The translations under genes and the position numbers were made by a program. The notes under the pieces were generated by a model that ran no database searches, was not told the DNA's origin, and worked only from the letters and a program-made list of their open reading frames with translations. Shown piece by piece: positions 44,000 through 52,521 of a stretch of DNA of 64,000 nt; position 1 is the first letter of the stretch, and each line of letters opens with the position of its first letter. This stretch comes from Bacteroidia bacterium (GTDB taxonomy: Bacteria; Bacteroidota; Bacteroidia; AKYH767-A; OLB10): assembly GCA_016788065.1 (NCBI GenBank), contig JAEUTI010000042.1, positions 27,857-91,856 of the forward strand, given 5' to 3'.

Positions 44000-44542
44000 A
44001 TGTTGAATTTAACAGAAGGAAACGAAAAGGCCATCATGCGCGGGATCTTTGTCCTGAGCGGTGTAATATTTATTGCAGTGGTAGTTTTAGGTATGTTACC
44101 ACAGGCAGAACACATCCCACCCTTCGTGAAATACCTTCCAAAATTAAATGCTCTCATCAATGCTACCTGTTCTGTTTTATTAATCATTTCCCTATATCAC
44201 ATTAAGAACAAAAATGTGATCATGCACAAAAAGCTTAACCTGTTAACCTTTGTACTTTCCAGCATATTTCTGCTTTCCTATGTTACTTTCCATTCTTTCG
44301 GAGTAGAAACTAAATTTCCGGCCGATAATCCAATCCGCCCCCTATATCTCACCATTCTGATTTCTCACATCATACTTGCTGCGCTGGTTTTACCAATGGT
44401 ATTGATCAGCTTTTATTTTGGTCTTTCCAATAAAGTGGCCGCCCACCGCAAGATTGCCAAATGGTCGTTTCCGATCTGGTTGTATGTTACCATTACCGGG
44501 GTTATAGTTTACCTGATGATTTCTCCTTATTATCAGTTTTAA
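44000..44542 (+). CDS. DUF420 membrane protein (oxidase biogenesis)
   Basis: A 180-residue inner-membrane protein with five helices and conserved His residues (YHIKNKNVIMHKKLN, LLSYVTFHSFG, HRKIAKWSFPIW), the DUF420 family pattern; the Bacillus homologue CtaM is needed for oxidase assembly. Its ATG lies one base after the SCO stop. It fits the oxidase-assembly job of the surrounding cluster. Confidence 0.93.
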   Translation: MLNLTEGNEKAIMRGIFVLSGVIFIAVVVLGMLPQAEHIPPFVKYLPKLNALINATCSVLLIISLYHIKNKNVIMHKKLNLLTFVLSSIFLLSYVTFHSFGVETKFPADNPIRPLYLTILISHIILAALVLPMVLISFYFGLSNKVAAHRKIAKWSFPIWLYVTITGVIVYLMISPYYQF

Positions 44543-44556
44543 GCCATTTTTTTGCG

Positions 44557-44564
44557 TATATTTG
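44557..44564 (+). promoter_or_regulatory. -7 promoter box for the small membrane protein
   Basis: TATATTTG, a perfect TAnnTTTG, 17 bases before the ATG at 44582. It shows the gene can be transcribed apart from the cox cluster. Confidence 0.6.
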
Positions 44565-44581
44565 CATCAAATTTCAGTCCC

Positions 44582-44842
44582 ATGAAGCCGATCAAAATCT
44601 TCATTACTGCCCTCATTATCATAGCATTTACAGTTACAACAACGCCTTCGCAAAGTCAGTGTTCGATGTGTCGTGCCGTTGCTGAATCGGGTTCTAAAAA
44701 TGATGCTAAAAAAACGGCGGCCGGACTGAACACCGGGATTCTATATTTATTGTCAATTCCATACGTTATTGGCGGAGTAGCTTTTTACATCTGGAGAAAA
44801 AACCGCAGGAAGCCCGAAGATATCCCTGCATCATTCAATTAA
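44582..44842 (+). CDS. Small membrane protein with N-terminal CxxC, cox-linked
   Basis: An 86-residue protein: a signal or anchor helix (about 4-20), a conserved QCSMCRAVAESG segment with CxxC, then a membrane helix (about 45-65: GILYLLSIPYVIGGVAFYI) and a basic tail. It is a recurrent but uncharacterised neighbour of Bacteroidota oxidase genes; the CxxC could bind a metal or heme. The start at 44582 follows its own promoter box; an upstream frame opening is less likely. Confidence 0.85.
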   Translation: MKPIKIFITALIIIAFTVTTTPSQSQCSMCRAVAESGSKNDAKKTAAGLNTGILYLLSIPYVIGGVAFYIWRKNRRKPEDIPASFN

Positions 44843-44869
44843 TCAGTATCACCATTAATATTTAGCGGT

Positions 44870-45925
44870 ATGAAAAAAGTACTCTTCAATACTGCATCCA
44901 AAGAGGAGCTAAAACAAAAACTTGCGAACGAAACTTTTCGTCGCGTTACCCTTTCATTTTATCGGTATGTAATCATTGAAAATCCGGAGGCATTCCGCGA
45001 TTGGCTTTATGAAGCATTCGAAGCCTTGGGTGTATTGGGACGAACCTATATTGCTAATGAAGGAATCAATTCGCAAATCAGTGTTCCTGAACATAATTTC
45101 GATGCGCTGCGTGCACTCGTCGATTCACATTCGTATTTGAATAATGTGCCATTCAAAATTGCTGTTGAAGATGATGGCAAATCATTCTATAAACTTATTG
45201 TAAGACTCCGTGAAAAAGTAGTTGCAGACGGATTAGCAGATGAAACTTTTGATGTTACTAACGTAGGGAAGCATCTCACTGCACGCGAATTCAATGAAGC
45301 AATGGATTCTCCTGAAACCATTGTAATCGATTTACGGAATCATTATGAGAGTGAGATTGGACATTTTCAGAATGCCATTCTTCCCGATACGGATACATTC
45401 CGCGAAACACTTCCTGTTGCAATCGATCAGGTAAAAGATAAAAAAGACAAGAAAATACTTTTATACTGCACCGGCGGAATCCGATGTGAAAAAGCAAGTG
45501 CATATTTCCGTCATGTTGGTTTCAGCGATGTAAATCAGTTGCATGGTGGCATCATTGATTACTACCGACAAATAAAAGCGGAAGGATTACCTTCCAAATT
45601 CATCGGTAAAAATTTTGTTTTCGATGATCGTTTGGGTGAACGAATCAGTGATGATATCATTTCAAAATGTCACCAGTGTGGTGCTCCCAGTGATCATCAC
45701 ACGAACTGCGCTAATGATGATTGTCACCTGCTCTTTATTCAGTGCGAAGCATGTGCTGCCAAAAATGAAGGTTGCTGCAGTAAAACCTGTATCGACTTTA
45801 TTCATCTCCCATTCGAACAGCAGGTAAAATTACGTCGTGGTCTTCCTAAACATGATGCTCATTCGGTCTACAGAAAAAGCAGAGTACGCCCGCGATTAAA
45901 TGAAATGACTTTGCATCAAGGATAA
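44870..45925 (+). CDS. trhO: tRNA uridine(34) hydroxylase TrhO (rhodanese-like, UPF0176)
   Basis: Oxygen-dependent hydroxylation of U34 in tRNA, an early step of cmo5U/mo5U modification. The 351-residue protein has the N-terminal domain (about 20-120), a rhodanese domain with active-site loop C200-TGGIRC (about 125-225) and a C-terminal Cys-rich zinc-like region (CHQCGAPSDHHTNCANDDC...CEAC, CCSKTC). These features fit the YceA/TrhO family, though the name rests on family similarity. It follows the oxidase-linked small gene by 27 bases. Confidence 0.93.
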   Translation: MKKVLFNTASKEELKQKLANETFRRVTLSFYRYVIIENPEAFRDWLYEAFEALGVLGRTYIANEGINSQISVPEHNFDALRALVDSHSYLNNVPFKIAVEDDGKSFYKLIVRLREKVVADGLADETFDVTNVGKHLTAREFNEAMDSPETIVIDLRNHYESEIGHFQNAILPDTDTFRETLPVAIDQVKDKKDKKILLYCTGGIRCEKASAYFRHVGFSDVNQLHGGIIDYYRQIKAEGLPSKFIGKNFVFDDRLGERISDDIISKCHQCGAPSDHHTNCANDDCHLLFIQCEACAAKNEGCCSKTCIDFIHLPFEQQVKLRRGLPKHDAHSVYRKSRVRPRLNEMTLHQG

Positions 45926-45951
45926 TTGGCACTGCCAAAAATTTGCACTTC

Positions 45952-46956
45952 TTATTTACTCTGAACTTCTTTTATAAAAAAGGAAGCTGCATCATCAATC
46001 GCCTGGTCAACAGGAATGAAATCTATTTTCAGAGTCGACTTTAATTTACTGTTATCATAATAATTGATTCCGGAAGCAGAACGCGCTGTTTCTTTCGTAA
46101 TAACAGGTTTGGACCCAGTAATCATCGATTTGAGCCGTTCTATTCTCCAGGCAATTCCTGTAAGAACAGGACCGGCATGAATCCCCGGACGTGGTTTATT
46201 CAGGCGGTCAGAAATCCGGTCGAAAACATCCCGAAAAGGTTTGCTTTCTCCAACAACAATAAACCGCTCTCCGGAAACATTCGATTGCATCAGTTGAATA
46301 GCAGCTTTTGAAACGTCTCTGACATCCACAAAACCGTTTACGCCATCGGTATAAAACTTTAGTCCTTTTTGTACCTGTCCGAAAATCATGGAACTATCGG
46401 ACTTCCAGTTACCGGGTCCGATTATAACTCCCGGGTTAATGATAACTGCATTCAATCCTTCAGCAACGCCTCGCCACACTTCCCTTTCAGCACCATATTT
46501 GCTGATTGCATATTCTGAATTGTGTGAGGAGGTCTTCCACGTTGCCGTTTCATTGATGGTTCCCGGGATTCCGGTCCGGCCCAGTGCAGCAATAGAGCTC
46601 ACATGGCAGAATTTCGAAATACCCATATCAATTGATAAGTTCACCAGATTTGCAGTGCCCTCAATATTGATGTTGTGCATCACCTCCCGGTCGGCAGGTT
46701 GAAACGAAACTTTGCCGGCACAATGATACACCTGTTTTATGTCACGAAAAGCAGGTATAAGAGCAGAAATGTCTGTTACATCACCATTTACCCATTCAAT
46801 TTGGCTTCTTAAGGGCGATTGTGCCGGAAGATACCTATCGATATTACCTTGCCTCGAATTGTTGCGTTGCAGCACCCTTACCCTATTGCCTGCCTCCAGC
46901 AAATCGAGCAACAACCGCGAACCCAGCAATCCGGAAGCTCCTGTCAGTAATATCAT
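45952..46956 (-). CDS. NAD(P)-dependent sugar or alcohol epimerase/reductase (extended SDR)
   Basis: A 334-residue extended short-chain dehydrogenase/epimerase. The nucleotide site is GASGLLG (near the N-terminus), the catalytic pattern S..YxxxK appears as YAISKYGAE, and INPGVIIGPG follows. Resembles dihydroflavonol reductase-like or sterol epimerase-like proteins; substrate unknown. The chosen ATG (46956) lies five bases after a perfect -7 box, ruling out the longer frame at 46989. Confidence 0.9.
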   Translation of the reverse strand: MILLTGASGLLGSRLLLDLLEAGNRVRVLQRNNSRQGNIDRYLPAQSPLRSQIEWVNGDVTDISALIPAFRDIKQVYHCAGKVSFQPADREVMHNINIEGTANLVNLSIDMGISKFCHVSSIAALGRTGIPGTINETATWKTSSHNSEYAISKYGAEREVWRGVAEGLNAVIINPGVIIGPGNWKSDSSMIFGQVQKGLKFYTDGVNGFVDVRDVSKAAIQLMQSNVSGERFIVVGESKPFRDVFDRISDRLNKPRPGIHAGPVLTGIAWRIERLKSMITGSKPVITKETARSASGINYYDNSKLKSTLKIDFIPVDQAIDDAASFFIKEVQSK

Positions 46957-46960
46957 AGTA

Positions 46961-46968
46961 CAAAGATA
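46961..46968 (-). promoter_or_regulatory. -7 promoter box for the SDR epimerase gene
   Basis: Minus-strand TATCTTTG, a perfect TAnnTTTG, ending four bases before the ATG; mRNA expected to be leaderless. Confidence 0.65.
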
Positions 46969-47152
46969 GGCAAACCCTATGAGGTTCAAAATAATCCATG
47001 TATTTAGTGTTGTGTGGAATTATGGCGTCATAGACTTTCCTATAAGACAAACCACTCCTTCTTCATATATGCACAACCGTTAGTAATTTTTGAATTTTCG
47101 AACGGGTTCAGACTGTTTTGGAACGAAATAACATTCATAAATTGGGGCTTCT

Positions 47153-47189
47153 AGTGGCAAAAACACCCTGTCTGCAGCCACTTGCCACT
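47153..47189 (+). repeat. Inverted repeat over the tyrS -33 box
   Basis: AGTGGCAA (47153-47160) and TTGCCACT (47182-47189) are perfect 8-bp complements separated by 21 bases. The right half covers the TTG -33 element of the tyrS promoter, so it may be an operator. Confidence 0.5.
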
Positions 47190-47211
47190 TTGCGGCAGTG
47201 TTTTATCTTTG
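47182..47211 (+). promoter_or_regulatory. Promoter of tyrS
   Basis: TTG (47182-47184), a 19-base spacer and TATCTTTG (47204-47211), a perfect Bacteroidota promoter. It places the true ATG at 47228, 16 bases downstream, rather than the longer frame at 47198. Confidence 0.8.
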
Positions 47212-47227
47212 CAAAAAAAAGCAGATT

Positions 47228-48505
47228 ATGAATTTCATTGAGGAACTACGCTGGAAGGGAATGATTCACGATATGATGCCCGGAACTGAGGAGCTTCTTT
47301 CAAAGGGGATGGTTTCAGGCTATATCGGCTTCGATCCAACAGCGGACTCACTACATATTGGAAATCTGGTGCAAATAATTTTGCTGATGAACTTCCAGCG
47401 TGCGGGGCATAAGCCTTTTGCATTGGTTGGTGGAGCAACCGGCATGGTTGGTGATCCATCAGGCAAATCGGAAGAACGAAATCTGCTGGATGAAAAAACG
47501 CTGCAACACAACATCGCCTGTGTACAAAAACAGCTTGAAAAATTTCTGAACTTTAATTGTGGCGCTAACAGTGCTGAAATGGTGAACAATTATGACTGGT
47601 TTAAAGGCATGGGATTTCTGGAGTTTATCCGTGATACCGGAAAACATATATCGGTGAATTACATGATGGCTAAAGACTCCGTAAAAAAACGTCTTGAAAC
47701 CGGATTGTCATTTACCGAATTCACCTATCAGTTGGTGCAGGGATACGATTTCTACTGGTTGTACAAAAATAAAGGCTGTCGCTTACAAATGGGTGGTTCC
47801 GATCAGTGGGGAAATATAGTTACCGGCACCGAACTCATTCGTAGAAAAGAAAGCGGTGAAGCATTTGCTATGACGTCTCCGTTAATCACTAAAAGCGACG
47901 GCAGTAAATTCGGAAAAACCGAAAAAGGAAATGTGTGGCTTGATCCGGAAAAAACATCTCCTTATCAGTTCTATCAGTTTTGGTTAAACAGCAGTGATGA
48001 AGACTCAAAAAGATTCATCCGAATTTTTACGTTCCTTTCTAAAGAAGAAGTTTTAGCTCTGGAAGCGGAACATGATACCGCTCCGCAGAACAGGGTTCTT
48101 CAAAAGCGTCTTGCCAAAGAACTTACCACGATGGTTCATTCAGAACAGGATTATTTAAATTCGGTTGAAGCAAGTGGAATTTTATTCGGACAAGATACTG
48201 CTGACCAACTAAAAAATCTGGAAGAAAAATTATTACTGGAGATCATGGATGGCGTTCCTCAAATGACTGTTGCAAAAAATGATCTTCAGTCGGGGGTAGG
48301 AATTGTAGATTTGCTGGCAGAAAAAACTACCATCTTTCCATCAAAAGGCGAAGCTAAAAAAATGGTAATGGCGGGTGGTGTAAGTATGAATAAGGTTAAA
48401 GTTGCAGATACGAATGTTGTGGTTACAACTTCTGATCTTTTGCGCAACAAATATCTGATTCTTCAAAAAGGTAAAAAGCAATATTTTCTGTTAACGGCAA
48501 TCTGA
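47228..48505 (+). CDS. tyrS: Tyrosyl-tRNA synthetase
   Basis: Class I synthetase charging tRNA-Tyr. The HIGH-type motif is H43-I-G-N, the KMSKS-type loop is KFGKT, with [12 protein letters not shown] for tyrosine binding. The C-terminal S4-like RNA-binding domain is [19 protein letters not shown]. Length 425 is normal. Stop codons of tyrS and the facing MerR gene share the palindrome TGATCA with no gap. Confidence 0.97.
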   Translation: MNFIEELRWKGMIHDMMPGTEELLSKGMVSGYIGFDPTADSLHIGNLVQIILLMNFQRAGHKPFALVGGATGMVGDPSGKSEERNLLDEKTLQHNIACVQKQLEKFLNFNCGANSAEMVNNYDWFKGMGFLEFIRDTGKHISVNYMMAKDSVKKRLETGLSFTEFTYQLVQGYDFYWLYKNKGCRLQMGGSDQWGNIVTGTELIRRKESGEAFAMTSPLITKSDGSKFGKTEKGNVWLDPEKTSPYQFYQFWLNSSDEDSKRFIRIFTFLSKEEVLALEAEHDTAPQNRVLQKRLAKELTTMVHSEQDYLNSVEASGILFGQDTADQLKNLEEKLLLEIMDGVPQMTVAKNDLQSGVGIVDLLAEKTTIFPSKGEAKKMVMAGGVSMNKVKVADTNVVVTTSDLLRNKYLILQKGKKQYFLLTAI

Positions 48506-49390
48506 TCAGTTGCTTTCTGCCAGAATCGTTAAATCTTCAATTGTATTAAGCACCTTTACATTAGCCGGAAGCTTCAGCGATATCTGATTAGCCACTTGCA
48601 TTCCGGTTAGTAACATTGTTTGCTCCGGATAACGTGTTGCAAGATTGTTGATGAGATCCTGGATTCCTGATTTTAATGGAATGGAAGTAAGAACAGTCAT
48701 CACATAATTGGCGTTATACTGACCAATGATTGAATCGAGATCAGTGTAAGGTAAATTTTGACCAAGATAGATGGTTTGATGTCCGCGTGCACGCAAAACA
48801 AAATTCGCAAACAGCAAACCAATTTCATGCATTTCACCTTCAGGTAAAAAGAGGACGAATTTTTTAGATTCCGGTTTTACGGTATGTACTTGTGCATCGA
48901 TTGCAACAATCAGTTTTTGACGAATTAAATTCGACATAAAATGCTCGAATGCCGGATTAACCTGACCTGTTTGCCATAACACACCAATTCGTTTCAGGAA
49001 TGGGAAAAAGAGGTGAGCCATGGTGTACTCAAGGCCAAACTTCAGTACATGAGATGAAAGTATTTTTTCAAAGGCATTTTCATCGAGATTAAACATGGCA
49101 GCAAGCATGCTGTCGAGTTGAATCCCTGCATCCTCCACATCTTCACTATAGGTAAGAGCCATACTTTCCAATTCTGCTTTTGACAGACTGGTCAGTTGGG
49201 AAATTTTATGTCCTTGTTTATTCAACATGGAGACATTGAGGAGCAACTTTAAATCCTCATCATCATAATACCGGATATTGGTTTCTGTGCGTTTCGGACT
49301 TGGGATACCGTACCGCTGCTCCCAGATGCGCAGGGTATGCGATTTGATACCTGTCAGATTTTCAATGTCTTTAATAGAGAAATGATTCAT
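48506..49390 (-). CDS. MerR-type regulator with B12-binding domain (CarH/LitR-like)
   Basis: A 294-residue transcriptional repressor candidate. An N-terminal MerR DNA-binding HTH (about 1-72: IKDIENLTGIKSHTLRIWEQRYGI) is followed by the cobalamin-binding region: W139 and E149-H150 form the W-x9-EH motif, and E186-M-H188-E-I-G191 matches the E/DxHxxG lower-ligand motif of B12-binding proteins. CarH/LitR proteins with this layout use adenosylcobalamin as a light sensor and release DNA in light. In CarH a His follows W; here it is Gln, so the bis-His photostable form may not form. Last gene of a three-gene string with a ferredoxin. A photolyase lies 1.8 kb away on the other strand. Confidence 0.9.
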   Translation of the reverse strand: MNHFSIKDIENLTGIKSHTLRIWEQRYGIPSPKRTETNIRYYDDEDLKLLLNVSMLNKQGHKISQLTSLSKAELESMALTYSEDVEDAGIQLDSMLAAMFNLDENAFEKILSSHVLKFGLEYTMAHLFFPFLKRIGVLWQTGQVNPAFEHFMSNLIRQKLIVAIDAQVHTVKPESKKFVLFLPEGEMHEIGLLFANFVLRARGHQTIYLGQNLPYTDLDSIIGQYNANYVMTVLTSIPLKSGIQDLINNLATRYPEQTMLLTGMQVANQISLKLPANVKVLNTIEDLTILAESN

Positions 49391-49428
49391 AGGGACAAAA
49401 TTCCGGGGGGATACAATTTTAACAGTCT

Positions 49429-49782
49429 TTAAACACTTGGGGGACTATAAAGTTTTCGAAGAACCACTTTTATAAATTCTCTTTCCAAAACCAGAGCTGC
49501 TAATTTTGGAAAAGAACCTGTTCCGGTTCCCTGACTAAGAATGGCCTTCACCCTACTCTCCTCAACATCAATACGATACAACAACATCATGAAGGTTTTG
49601 TGCTGCTTTTTGTATAACAACTCTAAACCGGGTGTCACTTGCTGAAGCAATTCCTGATAAGCGGTTTGGGGATTGCCACTAAAGACAATTTCAACGCCTG
49701 CCAAGCCGAAATCTTTAATTACCTGAGCAGCAGTATTACGAACCACTTCCAGATCATGGCGATATAATTCGGGAGATATCAT
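49429..49782 (-). CDS. Conserved protein of unknown function in the B12-regulator string
   Basis: A 117-residue soluble protein (MISPELYRHDLEVVRNTAAQVIKDF start) with no recognised domain. The middle has YKKQHKTFMMLLYRIDVEESRVKAIL and the end VLEREFIKVVLRKLYSPP. It lies between the [2Fe-2S] ferredoxin (eight bases upstream) and the MerR gene (38 bases downstream), which suggests a linked but unknown role. Confidence 0.75.
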   Translation of the reverse strand: MISPELYRHDLEVVRNTAAQVIKDFGLAGVEIVFSGNPQTAYQELLQQVTPGLELLYKKQHKTFMMLLYRIDVEESRVKAILSQGTGTGSFPKLAALVLEREFIKVVLRKLYSPPSV

Positions 49783-49790
49783 ATTACATC

Positions 49791-50111
49791 TCAGTCACTT
49801 TCAGAGAAATTAATGACCAATCGTTCAACCGGTTTATTATGAATCAGATGATCATTTATAATCTGGTCAACATCCGTAACCTGAACACCACCATAAAAAA
49901 CACCTTCGGGATAAACCACCATTGCCGGACCATGTTCACAGGCATCGAGGCAACCTGCCTGTTGGGCTCTGATTGTTTTATTCAGACCTAAATCCTTCAA
50001 TTGCTTTTTGAAACACTGCACCAATTCGAGTCCATGTGCCTTACCACACGACTTTCTTTCTCCCGGAGCTCGTTCATTGGTGCAAATAAAAATATGCTTC
50101 TCAAATTTCAT
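49791..50111 (-). CDS. Thioredoxin-like [2Fe-2S] ferredoxin
   Basis: A 106-residue shethna-type ferredoxin with the four cluster ligands C10, C22, C54 and C58 in the spacing of the thioredoxin-like [2Fe-2S] family (CTNER..., SCG, AGCLDACEHGP). Electron-transfer protein; the partner is unknown. Promoter box TAACTTTG lies 22 bases upstream. First in the string with the unknown gene and the B12-MerR regulator. Confidence 0.93.
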   Translation of the reverse strand: MKFEKHIFICTNERAPGERKSCGKAHGLELVQCFKKQLKDLGLNKTIRAQQAGCLDACEHGPAMVVYPEGVFYGGVQVTDVDQIINDHLIHNKPVERLVINFSESD

Positions 50112-50133
50112 AGGTTACTTCATTTTGATGATT

Positions 50134-50141
50134 CAAAGTTA
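50134..50141 (-). promoter_or_regulatory. -7 promoter box for the ferredoxin-MerR string
   Basis: Minus-strand TAACTTTG, a perfect TAnnTTTG, 22 bases before the ferredoxin ATG. Confidence 0.6.
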
Positions 50142-50284
50142 GCAGAATGCCGAGGCAGAATCACTAAAAAAGCAATTTTCAATTTTAAAGTTTTCAACAT
50201 TTTCCATTCGCAGTTGCCGACTTACTACTTTTACTTTTACCTCATAAAACCAAACTTATAACCGGTTTATTTTGTTAGCTATTT

Positions 50285-51205
50285 GTGACTACTCCTGAAA
50301 TCAAAACAGTTTTACTTGCCGGTGGAAGCGGACTGATTGGCTCTCGATTGAAAGAGCATCTGGAAAGCAAAAATTACCGCGTATTGAATTTTACGCGTAA
50401 AGGTGCTGACCCAACCAAAGGACTTTATCATTGGGATCCCGAGAAGAAGGTTATTGATGAAGCTGCCATTAAACAGGCAGATATTCTGATTAATCTTGCC
50501 GGCACCTCCATTGCCGACGGCCGCTGGACTGCACGACAAAAGCGTAAAATCATTAACAGCAGAATTTTTGCTACCGATTTGCTTGCTCACACCTTGCAGC
50601 AGGTACCCAATAAAATCACTACCGTTATCAATGCCTCTGCAATTGGTATTTACGGTAATACAGATAACCGGATTATCCGGGAAGATAATTATCCTGCAAC
50701 AGATTTTCTGGGGCAAACCTGTAAACGTTGGGAAGATGCTGCTTCAAATTTCAAGAAATCAGGAAAACGCCTGGTGATATTCAGAATTGGTTTGGTGTTG
50801 TCTGAAGATGGTGGCTTTCTGAAGCCCTTACTAAAAGCGATCCAGCTAGGCATAGCTCCTGTTTTTGGTAACGGAGAACAATATCAGAGCTGGATCCACA
50901 TCGACGATTTGTGCAAGATGTTCAACAAAGCAATTACGAATGAAAAAATGGAAGGTGTCTACAATGCTGTTGGTCCCTGCCCATTATCGAATTACAATTT
51001 CATGAAGTTGCTTGCACAACTGAAAGAGGGAAATCAATTCCTGTTAAAAATTCCTGCGTTTCTAATGAAAATAATCATGGGTGAAATGTCGGCATTGGTA
51101 CTGGATGGCACCCGAGCATCCTCAAAAAAAATCGAGGAGGCCGGTTTTACTTTTACTTATCCACAGGCGAGTCATGCTTTGCGGAATATCCTTGATAAGT
51201 ATTGA
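50285..51205 (+). CDS. TIGR01777-family SDR epimerase
   Basis: A 306-residue NAD(P)-binding protein of the TIGR01777/DUF1731 type. Nucleotide site GGSGLIGSRL near the N-terminus, ADILINLAGTSIADGRW, INASAIGIYG and the C-terminal DUF1731-like segment. Related genes in plants and bacteria are little characterised. Start is GTG; no ATG is better. The stop TGA overlaps the TTG start of the photolyase (TTGA), so they form a coupled pair. Confidence 0.9.
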   Translation: MTTPEIKTVLLAGGSGLIGSRLKEHLESKNYRVLNFTRKGADPTKGLYHWDPEKKVIDEAAIKQADILINLAGTSIADGRWTARQKRKIINSRIFATDLLAHTLQQVPNKITTVINASAIGIYGNTDNRIIREDNYPATDFLGQTCKRWEDAASNFKKSGKRLVIFRIGLVLSEDGGFLKPLLKAIQLGIAPVFGNGEQYQSWIHIDDLCKMFNKAITNEKMEGVYNAVGPCPLSNYNFMKLLAQLKEGNQFLLKIPAFLMKIIMGEMSALVLDGTRASSKKIEEAGFTFTYPQASHALRNILDKY

Positions 51206-52521
51206 AAAAGAAAATTATTTTTTGGTTCCGTCGCGATTTGCGGTTGCACGATAATGCAGGTTTGTATCATGCTTTGAAAAATGGAGTTCCGGTGGAGTGT
51301 ATTTTTATTTTCGATAAAAATATACTCGACAAACTCGATAATAAGCAGGATGCCCGCGTGACGTTTATTCACCGCCAGATTGAACAACTGCATCAACAAT
51401 TGCACAAACTGGGATCAGGAATAACTACCTATTACAACACACCGGAAAAGGCGTTCAAGGAAATTATTCAATCCGGGGATGTTACCGCAGTTTACACCAA
51501 TCATGACTACGAACCATACGCCATAAATCGTGATCTTGAAATTGAGACACTTCTTCAAAAAAACAAAATTGCATTTCATACTTTCAAAGATCAGGTGATA
51601 TTTGAACGGGATGAAATAGTTAAAGATGATGGCAAACCCTATACGGTTTTCACTCCCTACAAGAATAAATGGCTGAAGACGCGCACAGCATTTCATATTA
51701 AAAGTTATCCAACGGAAAAATATCATGCTCATTTTATAAAGACAAAAAACAAACCGTTTCACACCCTAAAGGAGATTGGATTCAACCCGTCTTCCATTGC
51801 TTTTCCGGAATCGAACACAGGAAAAAATTTGCTGATTAACTATGGCAAAACGCGGGACATTCCTTCCTTACCGGGCACCAGTCGACTCAGCATTCATTTT
51901 CGTTTTGGAACCATCAGCATCCGTAAAGCAGCAGCTGTTGCAATTGCAACCGGTAGTGATGTTTGGTTAAACGAATTGATATGGCGTGATTTTTATCAGA
52001 TGATTTTGTGGCACTTCCCCCATGTTACAGATAGCGCCTTTAAACCTGCTTACAATCACATACCCTGGCGGAATAACGAAAAGGAATTTCAGGCCTGGTG
52101 TGAGGGACAAACCGGTTATCCCATTGTGGATGCGGGTATGCGTGAATTGAATGCTACCGGCTTCATGCATAACAGGGTACGAATGATCACTGCAAGTTTT
52201 CTGGTGAAACATTTACTCATCGACTGGAAATGGGGTGAAGCTTATTTTGCAGCAAAACTACTCGACTTCGATTTATCTGCGAATAATGGAGGCTGGCAAT
52301 GGGCAGCAAGCAGTGGCTGTGATGCAGCTCCTTACTTCCGTATTTTTAATCCCTCAGAGCAAACCAAAAAATTTGATCCGCAATTTAAATACATCCGAAA
52401 ATGGGTTCCAGAGTTTGAACAACTAACATACCCATCCCCTATCGTGGATCACAAATTTGCCCGCGAACGCTGTCTGGCTACTTATAAAAAAGCATTGGGT
52501 ACTACTGCTGAAGAAGCCTGA
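51202..52521 (+). CDS. phr: Cryptochrome/deoxyribodipyrimidine photolyase
   Basis: Blue-light DNA repair enzyme or related cryptochrome using FAD. The 439-residue protein begins RRDLRLHDN (photolyase alpha/beta domain), and the FAD-binding C-terminal domain has LNELIWRDFYQMI, RMITASFLVKHLLIDWKWGE and the FAD/DNA-loop block NNGGWQWAASSGCDAAPYFR with the following FNP. These support class I CPD photolyase over cryptochrome. The start is TTG, overlapping the previous stop. Adjacent to a candidate light-sensing MerR regulator. Confidence 0.92.
   Translation: MKKKIIFWFRRDLRLHDNAGLYHALKNGVPVECIFIFDKNILDKLDNKQDARVTFIHRQIEQLHQQLHKLGSGITTYYNTPEKAFKEIIQSGDVTAVYTNHDYEPYAINRDLEIETLLQKNKIAFHTFKDQVIFERDEIVKDDGKPYTVFTPYKNKWLKTRTAFHIKSYPTEKYHAHFIKTKNKPFHTLKEIGFNPSSIAFPESNTGKNLLINYGKTRDIPSLPGTSRLSIHFRFGTISIRKAAAVAIATGSDVWLNELIWRDFYQMILWHFPHVTDSAFKPAYNHIPWRNNEKEFQAWCEGQTGYPIVDAGMRELNATGFMHNRVRMITASFLVKHLLIDWKWGEAYFAAKLLDFDLSANNGGWQWAASSGCDAAPYFRIFNPSEQTKKFDPQFKYIRKWVPEFEQLTYPSPIVDHKFARERCLATYKKALGTTAEEA

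Noticed and set aside
46990..47227. T-box or other tRNA-sensing leader for tyrS
   Set aside because: The promoter is only 16 bases from the ATG, leaving no room for a leader structure; the inverted repeat lies upstream of the transcript.
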